From CAZHBA01 sp964530225 (GTDB taxonomy: Bacteria; Pseudomonadota; Alphaproteobacteria; UBA6615): a DNA stretch of 31,213 bases. The notes below the pieces were generated by a model. The model searched no databases, had not been told where the DNA came from, and saw nothing but the letters and a program-made list of their open reading frames with translations. Below, in pieces: positions 1-7,804 of this stretch (position 1 is the first letter of the stretch; each line of letters opens with the position of its first letter). The DNA lies in assembly GCA_964530225.1 (NCBI GenBank), contig CAZHBA010000090.1, positions 1 to 31,213 of the forward strand, read 5' to 3'. The position numbers and the translations under genes are program-made.

Positions 1-758
1 CATCTGGGCAATGCGGGGTATATATGGATGTAGGTGGTGGAACACAGTTTCCCCCAGCCGGCATCACCCAACAGCTCGATCGGGTGGTAGCGAGTTTTGT
101 ATGACATCTTGTCACAGTCTTCGATCCAGTACCCTAAATAAACGTAGGACAGTCCGATGCTAGCTGCGGTTTCGACCAGCCACAGGATCATAAAATTTCC
201 CAGGCCGCGGTCGTATTCTTTGGGATCATAATAGCTGTAGACGGCCGAAAATGCATCGCTAATACGGTCGATCAAGCAACCGGCAATTAGTTCGCCATCC
301 TTACTGCGAAACTCCAAAAGTTGCGTGGCTACTACCGTGTCTTCGATCATTGCCCGGAAATCGGAGAAGGTCATCGCGGCCATTTCTCCATCGCCGTGGC
401 GGTTGCGCTGATATTCAGCAAATATCGAATAGTGCTCGTCGGTCGCGACCGGTTCCAGGAGGGTGGCGGACAGGTCGCCATTGCGCCGTAATATCCGTCG
501 TTCCGAGCGAGTTGGATGGAATTGTTCGGCGACAATACGAACCGGGACACAGCCGGTACAGCCGGGGCAGGCCGGCCGGTACACAATGTGGTGCGAGCGG
601 CGGAAGCCCGCCCGGATCAGGGTCTCGTGCTGTTCCTGTGCCTGAACCCCACGTAATTCGGTAAACAAGTTACGCTCGTTATGGCCAGACAGATAAGGGC
701 ACGGCATCGGGCCGGTACGGTAAAAAATAAGAGGGGGCTTCGAGGCAAGGCTGGTCAT
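1..758 (-). CDS. bpt: Aspartate/glutamate leucyltransferase (Bpt/Ate family), C-terminus cut by window edge
   Basis: This enzyme transfers leucine (or arginine) from a charged tRNA to the N-terminus of proteins beginning with acidic residues, marking them for ClpS/ClpAP degradation in the cytosol (family knowledge). Reading the minus strand from the ATG at 758 gives about 252 residues with no stop before the window edge, so the last few residues are missing. Family hallmarks are visible. An N-terminal PCPYLSGHNERNLFTEL is followed by a cysteine cluster CPGCTGCVPVR near residues 60-70. The GCN5-like C-terminal half carries SAVYSYYDPKEYDRGLGNF and YLGYWIEDCDKMSYKTRY. It is the last visible minus-strand gene of the hemB group; that neighbourhood is common in Alphaproteobacteria. 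Whether it transfers Leu or Arg cannot be settled from the sequence alone. Confidence 0.93.
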   Translation of the reverse strand, partial: MTSLASKPPLIFYRTGPMPCPYLSGHNERNLFTELRGVQAQEQHETLIRAGFRRSHHIVYRPACPGCTGCVPVRIVAEQFHPTRSERRILRRNGDLSATLLEPVATDEHYSIFAEYQRNRHGDGEMAAMTFSDFRAMIEDTVVATQLLEFRSKDGELIAGCLIDRISDAFSAVYSYYDPKEYDRGLGNFMILWLVETAASIGLSYVYLGYWIEDCDKMSYKTRYHPIELLGDAGWGKLCSTTYIHIYPALPR

Positions 759-1236
759 CGATGTCAGTGCGCTGAGTTCGTTTAAATAGCGCTCCGAACG
801 TACTATGAAGTGCGTTGTCAATCAGGACTGTATCGATAACCACCGGAAGCGGCAAACCCTCGTGATGGGGTCAACCACTAGCGGAGTTTGCGCGGTCTGA
901 GCTCAATTCCTAATTTGAATAGCCGTGGTTTTGTAGGGAACGCTGTCGGTATGGCCGGAGAACGAGACCTTGTTAGGCATCTGAGTTACGACTTCCGTTA
1001 CCAAGCTGATCAGCTTTACCAGATGGTGAAAACGGGTGGTGCCTTCCGTAGTCTCTGCAACGAAGTCAGGCACCGTACTACCTATCTGCAATGCTATCCC
1101 TCTGTCTCTTATCTTGTCCTGTTGAATTCAGCTTGTTGAGAAAATATCGTGCCGCTTATTTTATGATTATTTTGATTTTTTAACGCCATGAAAATTAGTC
1201 GAGCGTGTGCTGTTTGCAAGTGAGCGGATTGAACTA
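759..1236. other. Gene-poor gap holding gene debris
   Basis: About 480 bp separate bpt from the membrane PH-like gene, much longer than the other gaps in this minus-strand group. The centre (903-1097) carries a chimeric coding remnant, listed separately. The flank at 1140-1200 is notably AT-rich. The flank at 759-902 shows no recognisable gene on either strand. I see no terminal inverted repeats or transposase remnant that would explain the insertion. Confidence 0.6.
903..1097 (-). pseudogene. Chimeric remnant: peroxiredoxin N-terminus joined to MotB/OmpA-like fragment
   Basis: On the minus strand, reading from an ATA at 1097 gives IALQIGSTVPDFVAETTEG followed by TTRFHHL. This matches the first 25 or so residues of 1-Cys (Prx6/AhpC-type) peroxiredoxins, which typically begin MALxIxDxxPDFxAETTxGxIxFHDW. 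The start codon appears to have become ATA. At about 1019 the reading frame switches, without a shift, into VKLISLVTEVVTQMPNKV and then SFSGHTDSVPY. That resembles the peptidoglycan-binding OmpA-like domain of the flagellar stator protein MotB. A stop follows at 903. Neither piece holds a complete domain: the peroxidatic Cys motif is absent and MotB is cut soon after GHTD. I read this as two gene scraps fused by deletion or recombination. The peroxiredoxin match is the stronger; the MotB match is moderate. Confidence 0.55.
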
Positions 1237-1863
1237 TTATCCTCCACGCGGCGATACGATTGTCGTATCTTCGGGCCGTGTGTCCTGCGTAAGTTGCCAA
1301 TAGGCAATGTGATCCTGGATGGCGCTTAAAATCACCGTGGCTTTGGTATCCAGCCCGTATTCCATGATCGCTGGCTCCTGCAGTTCCATATCGATCCAGA
1401 TTTTCTGCAACCAAGAAAAAGGCGGCACCATTGAGGGCGTGGATTTTGGCGTCTGGATAAATTTGAACAGCAAATACGGGCCGCGCCGTGACCGGGTCAG
1501 GGCGCTGACGATGCCGCGGCGTACCGAACTGGAGTGGGCGATAAAATCGATCTCCCGCCAAGGTACGATATCGACATGCCAGTCACGCACGTAAATCCCA
1601 TCGGTACCGACTACCACTTGCGGGCGGCGGTCGCGGATGCGGTTAGCGGTCAGGTAGGCCCAGATCAAAAATATGGCGACGATCGCGCCGATAACGCGTA
1701 CTGCGTCGTTTTGGATGTTCAAGACGAAAAACGGCAGCAGTCCCAAAACAATACAAATGGCCAAAATGGCTACCAGCTTCAGGATATGTATGACGGGGTT
1801 GTAGTAAACGAAGAACGGCGGCGGCGCGGCGCTTTTGCGGTTTTCCTCATCGGCGTTGGTCAT
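1237..1863 (-). CDS. Uncharacterised membrane protein, PH-like (STM3941-type) fold suspected
   Basis: A 208-residue protein with a hydrophilic N-terminus and two adjacent membrane segments: roughly residues 26-50 (HILKLVAILAICIVLGLLPF) and 55-72 (VIGAIVAIFLIWAYL). A cytosolic domain of about 130 residues follows. It begins QVVVGTDGIYVRDW and contains VPWREIDFIAH, the kind of beta-strand pattern (xGIxxxxxxxxWxxI) seen in bacterial PH-like membrane proteins. No enzyme motif is visible. It starts 4 nt after hemB stops, so the two are almost certainly cotranscribed and probably translationally coupled. In related genomes an RDD or small membrane protein often sits between hemB and bpt; this gene occupies that slot. 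Function unknown. Confidence 0.75.
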   Translation of the reverse strand: MTNADEENRKSAAPPPFFVYYNPVIHILKLVAILAICIVLGLLPFFVLNIQNDAVRVIGAIVAIFLIWAYLTANRIRDRRPQVVVGTDGIYVRDWHVDIVPWREIDFIAHSSSVRRGIVSALTRSRRGPYLLFKFIQTPKSTPSMVPPFSWLQKIWIDMELQEPAIMEYGLDTKATVILSAIQDHIAYWQLTQDTRPEDTTIVSPRGG

Positions 1864-1867
1864 GCGC

Positions 1868-2884
1868 TTAAACGTCGTTGAGGAGACGTGCGGCGTCTAC
1901 GGCAAAATAAGTCAAAACACCGTTACAGCCAGCCCGTTTAAACGACACCAGAACTTCCATCATGGCTTTGGTCAGGTCAACAGCATCGGCCTCGCCGGCG
2001 AATCGGATCATGGCGTACTCGCCACTGACATTGTAGGCGAATGTTGGTACGCCGAAACGTTCCTTCACCCGCCAGATGATATCGAGATAGGGCAGGCCCG
2101 GTTTTACCATCACCATGTCAGCGCCCTCGGCGATGTCGAGCGCGACCTCGCGCAGCGCTTCGTCGGTATTTCCGGGATCCATCTGATAGGTGTCCTTGGT
2201 TTCTCCGGCGAGAAAGCCAGAGCTGTCGATGGCGTCGCGGAACGGGCCATAAAAAGCCGAGGAATACTTGGCAGCGTAGGACATGATCTGAGACCGTTCA
2301 AAGCCCGATGTATCAAGGGCTTCGCGGATCGCGCCAACGCGCCCATCCATCATGTCCGAAGGCGCGACGACATCGCATCCAGCCTCGACCTGAACCAGGG
2401 TTTGGCGGCACAGTGCTTCGATGGTTTCGTCGTTAACCACGTGTCCATCGCGGACGATACCGTCATGACCGTCGGAATTAAATGGGTCAAGGGCAACATC
2501 GCAAACGATGCCGAGGTCGGGGTGCGCGTCCTTGATGGTGCGGATGGCCTGGCAGACCAGGTTGTTCGGATTCCACGCCTCTTCGCCCTTCGGCGATTTC
2601 AAGCTGGGGTCGATTGCCGGAAAGATAGCCACCGCCGGGATACCCAATGACTTCGCTTCGCCAACGGCGGCCGGCAACAGGTCGACGGATCGGCGCACCA
2701 CCCCTGGCATGGTTTGAATCGTTTCTGCGGTGTCGGTGCCGTCGCGCACGAAAAGCGGCAAAATTAAATCGTCGGGACTAAGTTGATTCTCACGCACCAT
2801 CCGCCTCGACCAGTCATAACGCCGGTTCCGGCGCATGCGGGTCTGTGGGTAGGCGCCAACAGGTGTGGTGGGTCCGCGGCTCAT
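1868..2884 (-). CDS. hemB: Delta-aminolevulinic acid dehydratase (porphobilinogen synthase)
   Basis: HemB condenses two 5-aminolevulinate molecules into porphobilinogen, the first common tetrapyrrole step, in the cytosol. The 338-residue length is normal. Both Schiff-base lysines are present: K206 in SYAAKYSSAFYGP and K261 in MVMVKPGLPYLDI. The segment that carries zinc-binding cysteines in the animal/yeast enzymes reads CDVALDPFNSDGHDG here (residues 128-142). Asp replaces the ligand cysteines, which marks the Mg2+/K+-type enzyme usual in Alphaproteobacteria and plants. The N-terminus PQTRMRRNRRYDWSRRMV is characteristic. It is the first gene of a minus-strand group that continues into the membrane PH-like gene. 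About 190 bp of divergent intergenic DNA lies upstream and should hold its promoter. Confidence 0.97.
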   Translation of the reverse strand: MSRGPTTPVGAYPQTRMRRNRRYDWSRRMVRENQLSPDDLILPLFVRDGTDTAETIQTMPGVVRRSVDLLPAAVGEAKSLGIPAVAIFPAIDPSLKSPKGEEAWNPNNLVCQAIRTIKDAHPDLGIVCDVALDPFNSDGHDGIVRDGHVVNDETIEALCRQTLVQVEAGCDVVAPSDMMDGRVGAIREALDTSGFERSQIMSYAAKYSSAFYGPFRDAIDSSGFLAGETKDTYQMDPGNTDEALREVALDIAEGADMVMVKPGLPYLDIIWRVKERFGVPTFAYNVSGEYAMIRFAGEADAVDLTKAMMEVLVSFKRAGCNGVLTYFAVDAARLLNDV

Positions 2885-3075
2885 GTCACTTAGTATTTTC
2901 CATATCGAAGTACATCATGACGGCAACATAGCGTTCCCGGCATACAGCCGCCATGTCTTCATTCCTAAAAACATTTAACCGGCGCTTGCGTTGGACGAAC
3001 TAGCTGATTCAACATCGTCATGCATTGGTACGCCATCTTGTGAGTTCGAAAGAAAACACCACAGGGGAGGAGCGT

Positions 3076-3438
3076 CATGCACATCCAAAAGTCATCGTTA
3101 ACTTGTATCCGGCTTTACCGGCCGACTACGACGCCGAATTCTATAAGAACATCTACGGCTCGTTCTTCCCGTTCCTGATTGGTGGCGTCGAAGGCGACGA
3201 GGTGATGATCCAACGCATGATCGATAGAGGCATCGTCATCGGCGGCAATGTCGACGATGCGATCGCCGAGTGGAAGCATACTTACTCGCGCATCCCGTCG
3301 GAGTATCTGTGCCTGATCTGGCATTACGCTAAGTGCCAAAAACAGACCGTGATTGACGAACTGGAAACCTTTATGACTAAGGTATTGCCGGAGCTCGAAA
3401 TCACAGATTACGAAACGTCGATCGCCGCCGAATTAGGA
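3076..3438 (+). pseudogene. C-terminal remnant of luciferase-like flavin monooxygenase
   Basis: An open frame here encodes EFYKNIYGSFFPFLIGGVEG, then a stretch with GIVIGGNVDDAIAEWK, IPSEYLCLIWHYAKC and DELETFMTKVLPELE. This resembles the last 110 or so residues of luciferase-like (LLM class) flavin-dependent monooxygenases, which are normally 330-400 residues. The flavin-binding N-terminal two thirds is missing. The only well-placed start, the ATG at 3077 behind AGGGGAGGAG, is in another frame and reaches a stop after about 35 codons. The remnant frame also runs without a stop into the next gene, so its natural end is lost or shifted. I call it a truncated, frameshifted relic that once headed the BKACE operon. 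The LLM assignment rests on pattern recall of the C-terminal motifs. Confidence 0.6.
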
Positions 3439-3524
3439 ATGACCGGAATATCCGGTGTTCCGTCTCTTGAACGGCCGGCGGGTTCAAGCATAATAAATCC
3501 GGGAGTTATTGGAGGGAGACAAAA

Positions 3525-4412
3525 ATGGCTGAACGCAAGGTTATCGTTACCATCGCGCCGACCGGCGGCATGGCAAGCAAGGAACAGAATCCGAACATCC
3601 CGACGCAGCCGGAGGAGATTGCCGACGATGTCTACCGCTGTTACGACGCCGGTGCGAGTATCGTCGCGGTGCACGCACGCCGGCCCGACGACGAGGCGAC
3701 ATGTGATCCGGCCATCTACGGCCGCATCAACGAACTGATCCGCGAAAAGTGCGACATCATTATCAACAACTCGACCGGCGGCGGCATCAACGGCGATATG
3801 ATCAAACAAGGCGAAAACGGCTATCCCGAGATCGCGTGGGAAGAGCGTCTCAAGGGTATGGAGGCGGGTGCCGAGATGTGCACGCTTGATCCGACAACAA
3901 TCATTGCTACGTTCGAGGGCCGGGAAATCTTGATGAACACCTCGCCCCAGCGCTGCCGCGAGTTGGCGATGAAGATGAAGGATAGGGGTATCAAGCCCGA
4001 GTGGGAGGTGTTCAGCCCAACCCATCTGCTACAGGACGTGATGACCTTGCTGAAGGATGGGCTCGACGGGCCGCCGCACTTCATTAACTTCGTGCTCGGC
4101 GCTGGCCGCGGCTTCCAGGGAGCAATGCCATATACGCCAAAAATATTGCAGGCGATGGTCGACTTGATGCCTGAGAATGCGGTCTTCAACGTCAGTGCTA
4201 TCGGCCCGGCGCAACTCAACGCCGCGCTGCAATCGCTGCTGCTCGGTGGCCATGTGCGCGTCGGCCTTGAGGACAATCTGTATTACGAGCGCGGCGTGCT
4301 GGCGAACAATGTTCAACTCGTCGAGCGCATCGTGCGTGTTATTCACGAGCTCGGCATGGAGCCCGCGACGCCGGCTGAGGCTCGCGAGATCATCGGGCTG
4401 CCAGCGCTGTAG
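3525..4412 (+). CDS. BKACE-family (DUF849) beta-keto acid cleavage enzyme
   Basis: The 295-residue protein is a DUF849/BKACE TIM barrel. Family members use acetyl-CoA to cleave a beta-keto acid (the prototype is 3-keto-5-aminohexanoate in lysine fermentation), giving acetoacetate and a new acyl-CoA. Visible family signatures are VIVTIAPTGGM at the N-terminus, INNSTGGG near 95-102, FNVSAIGPAQL and VRVGLEDNLYYERG, the latter holding the metal-ligand Glu. The first metal motif is unusual: where most members have HxHARDP, this one reads AVHARRP, so the first His is Ala48 and only His50 remains. The start is the ATG at 3525 behind a strong GGAGGG. Which keto acid it uses cannot be told. The catabolic genes downstream suggest amino-acid or carnitine-like catabolism (inference). 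Confidence 0.88.
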   Translation: MAERKVIVTIAPTGGMASKEQNPNIPTQPEEIADDVYRCYDAGASIVAVHARRPDDEATCDPAIYGRINELIREKCDIIINNSTGGGINGDMIKQGENGYPEIAWEERLKGMEAGAEMCTLDPTTIIATFEGREILMNTSPQRCRELAMKMKDRGIKPEWEVFSPTHLLQDVMTLLKDGLDGPPHFINFVLGAGRGFQGAMPYTPKILQAMVDLMPENAVFNVSAIGPAQLNAALQSLLLGGHVRVGLEDNLYYERGVLANNVQLVERIVRVIHELGMEPATPAEAREIIGLPAL

Positions 4413-4545
4413 GGCGCGGCGGCCGGGCAGCAGTTCTCTACATTGTCGAAGGCGCGCCGAAGCGCGTGGTCTGCTCTCTTGCTAGCTTGCGGTCTCGGTG
4501 CTCAGGGTTATTATCGCTGCGCTAGGGTAGGAGAGGCGCAGGTCC

Positions 4546-5685
4546 GTGGATTTTCAGCTCACCGAAGAACAGGTCACTATTCAGGATATGGCGCGCGGTT
4601 TCGCCACCGGCGAAATGCTGCCCCACGCCGCAGAGTGGGACGAAAAGGCGATCTTCCCAACTGATACATTACGCCAGGCAGCGGCGTTGGGATTTGCCGG
4701 TATCTATTGCGCCGAAACTCATGGGGGATCGGGACTTGGGCGGCTCGACGCCGCACTCATCTTCGAAGAACTGGCGGCGGCTTGCCCCTCGACCGCGGCC
4801 TATATCTCGATCCACAACATGGCGTCGTGGATGATCGACCGGTTCGGCAACGACGAGGTGCGCGCTCGGCTGCTGCCGAAGCTGACGACCATGGAGCATT
4901 TCGCTAGCTACTGCCTGACCGAGCCGGGCGCGGGGTCCGATGCGGCGTCGCTCAGTTCCCGTGCTGTGCGTGACGGCGAGGAATATGTCATCAACGGTGA
5001 GAAGGCGTTTATTTCCGGTGGCTCGGCCTCCGATATTTACGTGTGCATGCTACGCACTGGCAGCGACGGCGCCGATGGCATCTCGTGCATCGCCGTGGAA
5101 AAAGATTCGCTGGGCCTCAGCTTTGGCAAGCTGGAGAAGAAGCTCGGCTGGAACAGTCAACCGACGGCGGCGGTGATCTTCCAGAATTGTCGGGTACCGG
5201 TCGCCAACCGCATCGGCGAGGAGGGTGACGGCTTTAAGATCGCCATGCAGGGGCTCGATGGCGGGCGTATAAATATTGGTGCCTGTTCAGTTGGCGGCGC
5301 GCACGCTTGTCTGGAGTTGGCCCGCGAGCACACCAAGACACGCAAACAGTTCGGCCAACCGCTCGCCGAATTTCAGGCACTACAGTTTCAACTCGCCGAT
5401 ATGGCGACTAAACTAGAAACGGCACGTGTCATGCTCCATCGGGCGGCGTGGATGCTCGATAACGGCACCCCCGGCACCACGACGGCGGCGGCAATGGCCA
5501 AACGCCTGGCGACCGACCAGGGCTTCGACGTGGTCAACCGGGCGCTGCAACTGCATGGCGGTTACGGCTATCTAAAAGAGTTCCCGATCGAACGTTATCT
5601 GCGCGACCTGCGCGTACATCAAATCCTAGAGGGCACCAATGAGATTATGCGCGTAATTATCGCCCGCGATTTTCTGAGGCAGTAG
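4546..5685 (+). CDS. Acyl-CoA dehydrogenase, probable isobutyryl-CoA dehydrogenase
   Basis: A 379-residue FAD acyl-CoA dehydrogenase that should oxidise isobutyryl-CoA to methacrylyl-CoA in valine breakdown, passing electrons to ETF. Seen: the flavin/substrate signature SYCLTEPGAGSDAASL near residue 125, KAFISGGSASDIYVCM, TRKQFGQPLAEFQALQFQLA, LQLHGGYGYLKEFPIERYLR, and the C-terminal HQILEGTNEIMR. In that last motif E362 is the expected catalytic base, the same place as in human ACAD8. Substrate choice rests on the ACAD8-like C-terminus and on the two genes downstream, which carry out the next-but-one steps of the same pathway. The start is a GTG at 4546; GGAGAGGCGCAGG lies upstream. The gap to the hydrolase gene is 12 nt, so one operon. 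Confidence 0.9.
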   Translation: MDFQLTEEQVTIQDMARGFATGEMLPHAAEWDEKAIFPTDTLRQAAALGFAGIYCAETHGGSGLGRLDAALIFEELAAACPSTAAYISIHNMASWMIDRFGNDEVRARLLPKLTTMEHFASYCLTEPGAGSDAASLSSRAVRDGEEYVINGEKAFISGGSASDIYVCMLRTGSDGADGISCIAVEKDSLGLSFGKLEKKLGWNSQPTAAVIFQNCRVPVANRIGEEGDGFKIAMQGLDGGRINIGACSVGGAHACLELAREHTKTRKQFGQPLAEFQALQFQLADMATKLETARVMLHRAAWMLDNGTPGTTTAAAMAKRLATDQGFDVVNRALQLHGGYGYLKEFPIERYLRDLRVHQILEGTNEIMRVIIARDFLRQ

Positions 5686-5697
5686 AAAAGCAAAAAG

Positions 5698-6744
5698 ATG
5701 TCCGATACCGCGGAAGTCATACTCGAGGAACGGGGGAACCTCGGGGTCATCACGTTGAACAAGCCGCAGGCGTTGAATGCGCTATCGCTGGCCATGATCG
5801 CGGTTATAGAACCACAACTCCATGCTTGGGCTAGCGACGACAATATTGCTGCGGTGGTTATTCAGGGTGCCGGCGATCGCGTTTTCTGCGCTGGCGGCGA
5901 TATCCAAGATCTTTATGAAAAGCGCGGTAACAACTACGGAGCGATCTATTTCACCGCCGAATACTCCCTGAACGTCACCATCTTCAATTATCCCAAACCT
6001 TACATCGCGCTGATGGACGGTGTGGTCATGGGCGGTGGCGTCGGAGTATCGGTCCACGGCTCGCATCGGGTCGTGACCGAACGAACACTCTTCGCCATGC
6101 CCGAAACCGGCATCGGCCTGTTTCCGGACATCGGCGCCAGTTGGTTCCTGACGCGGTGCCCCGGAGAGATTGGTATGTATCTGGGGCTAACCGGTTATCG
6201 CATGCGCGCCGCGGACTGTTTGTATGCCGGCATCGGCGATGTCCACATTCCGTCGGATAACCTCGACGCCGTGATTGACGCGCTCGTCAGTACGCCGCCC
6301 GAAGCCGATGTGATCAGTGCTGTATTGTCGCAGTTTTCAGCCGATCCGGGTCCCAATAAACTTGCTGAGTACCGCGCCGCTATCGACCGGTGTTTTTCCG
6401 CCACTAGTGTTGAAGCGATCCTCACGCGGCTGGCCGCCGAAGACAGCGTCTGGGCGGATGGAACCGCTGGTGTTATCGGCACCAAATCGCCGACCAGCTT
6501 GAAGGTGTCGTTTCGCCAACTGCGGATCGGCCCGACGTTGAAACGTTTCGAAGACGTGATGGCAATGGAATTTCGAATTGGCGACCGCTGTTATCACGGC
6601 AACGACTTATTCGAAGGCATCCGGGCGGTTGTTATTGACAAGGACGGGGCGCCGAACTGGCAGCCACCGGACCTGGCTGGAGTCAGCGAGACCGACGTGG
6701 ACGAATATTTTGTACCCGTGGCCGACGAGCCGGATTTCGGCTAA
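5698..6744 (+). CDS. 3-hydroxyisobutyryl-CoA hydrolase (enoyl-CoA hydratase/isomerase family)
   Basis: A 348-residue crotonase-fold protein of the HIBCH type (ECH_2), longer than ordinary enoyl-CoA hydratases. HIBCH releases free 3-hydroxyisobutyrate from its CoA ester, a committed step of valine catabolism that removes toxic methacrylyl-CoA. Oxyanion-hole segments are FCAGGDIQDLYE (about 63-74) and MDGVVMGGGVGVS (106-118). MPETGIGLFPDIGASWFL (134-151) carries the acidic catalytic pair E136 and D144 in the HIBCH-specific context. The C-terminal extension includes KSPTSLKVSFRQLR, also typical of this subgroup. It sits between the acyl-CoA dehydrogenase (12 nt upstream) and mmsB (26 nt downstream), which supports hydrolase rather than hydratase function. 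Confidence 0.92.
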   Translation: MSDTAEVILEERGNLGVITLNKPQALNALSLAMIAVIEPQLHAWASDDNIAAVVIQGAGDRVFCAGGDIQDLYEKRGNNYGAIYFTAEYSLNVTIFNYPKPYIALMDGVVMGGGVGVSVHGSHRVVTERTLFAMPETGIGLFPDIGASWFLTRCPGEIGMYLGLTGYRMRAADCLYAGIGDVHIPSDNLDAVIDALVSTPPEADVISAVLSQFSADPGPNKLAEYRAAIDRCFSATSVEAILTRLAAEDSVWADGTAGVIGTKSPTSLKVSFRQLRIGPTLKRFEDVMAMEFRIGDRCYHGNDLFEGIRAVVIDKDGAPNWQPPDLAGVSETDVDEYFVPVADEPDFG

Positions 6745-6770
6745 CGCTGAGCGCAAAAAGGAGAGAAACC

Positions 6771-7661
6771 ATGGCTAGAATCGGATTTATCGGGCTGGGT
6801 AATATGGGTGGCCCCATGGTGGCTAATCTTATCGCAGCGGGACACGACGCGGCTGTGTTTGATATTGCACCGGAGGCGGTCGAGAGAGCAGTTGCGGCCG
6901 GAGCGACGCCGACCGATGATGCCGCTGCAGCCGCGGCGGGTGCGGAGATGGTAATTACCATGCTGCCAGCCGGCCAGCACGTGCGCTCCGTATACGTCGA
7001 CGATGACAAGGTAATCGATACCGTCGGGGAAGGGGCATTGCTGATCGATTCCTCGACGATCGACGTCACCACGGCTCGCGAAGTGATCGCCATCGCTACC
7101 GATAAGGGACTGGAAATGATTGATGCGCCGGTATCGGGTGGCGTCGGCGGTGCTACGGCAGGAACGCTGACGTTTATGTGCGGTGGTGCCGATAGCGCCT
7201 ATCAGCGCGCGGAGCCGATTCTCGCCGCTATGGGCAAGAATATATTCCATGCCGGTGGGCCCGGTAGCGGTCAGGCGGCCAAGGTTTGCAACAATCTTAT
7301 GCTGGCCATAGAAATGATCGCGGTCAGCGAAGGGTTCCAACTGGCCGAAAAGCTTGATCTCGATGCCCAAAAGCTGTGGGATATTGCCTCGACGGCAACC
7401 AGCCAGTGCTGGGCGATGACGAGTTATTGCCCCGTTCCCGGTCCGGTGCCGTCTTCGCCGGCAAACCGCGACTATGAGGCGGGATTTACGGTGGCAATGA
7501 TGCTCAAAGATCTGAAATTGTCCCAGGAGGCCGCTGCCGCTTCGGGAGCCAATACGCCTCTGGGAGAGCACGCCACCCGGCTCTACGATGTCTTCGCTAG
7601 TTTGGGCGATAACGCGGTCCTCGATTTTTCGGCCATAATTCGCCAAATACAGGGCCGCTAA
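6771..7661 (+). CDS. mmsB: 3-hydroxyisobutyrate dehydrogenase
   Basis: MmsB oxidises 3-hydroxyisobutyrate with NAD+ to methylmalonate semialdehyde. The 296-residue length is standard. Motifs: N-terminal Rossmann IGFIGLGNMGGPMVANL (4-20); the substrate-site signature DAPVSGGVGGATAGTLTFM (118-136); catalytic lysine K171 in GPGSGQAAKVCNN; and the C-terminal MMLKDLKLSQEAA helix. The segment YCPVPGPVPSSPANRDYEAG is characteristic of mmsB rather than tartronate semialdehyde reductase. GGAGAGAAACC precedes the ATG. It is the third consecutive valine-pathway gene. The next enzyme, methylmalonate-semialdehyde dehydrogenase, is not in the window, nor is the methacrylyl-CoA hydratase step. The large minus-strand open frame opposite it is a shadow. 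Confidence 0.95.
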   Translation: MARIGFIGLGNMGGPMVANLIAAGHDAAVFDIAPEAVERAVAAGATPTDDAAAAAAGAEMVITMLPAGQHVRSVYVDDDKVIDTVGEGALLIDSSTIDVTTAREVIAIATDKGLEMIDAPVSGGVGGATAGTLTFMCGGADSAYQRAEPILAAMGKNIFHAGGPGSGQAAKVCNNLMLAIEMIAVSEGFQLAEKLDLDAQKLWDIASTATSQCWAMTSYCPVPGPVPSSPANRDYEAGFTVAMMLKDLKLSQEAAAASGANTPLGEHATRLYDVFASLGDNAVLDFSAIIRQIQGR

Positions 7662-7804
7662 CACGCGGTTATCAAATTTTGGAGAGGTTTTGGTTAAATT
7701 GCCTTAAGCCATCCTCAACCACTTAAAGGGATAATCGGGAACTTTTAAATCACATCAAACCTAAGAGGGTAGATGGTGAAGCAGGTGACCTATTCACCAT
7801 TAAT

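Noticed and set aside
1835..2650. 271-residue plus-strand frame
   Set aside because: Antisense to hemB; low-complexity shadow translation with no recognisable domain.
6741..7664. 307-residue minus-strand frame
   Set aside because: It lies fully antisense to mmsB, has no family features, and arises from the GC-rich codon pattern of the real gene.
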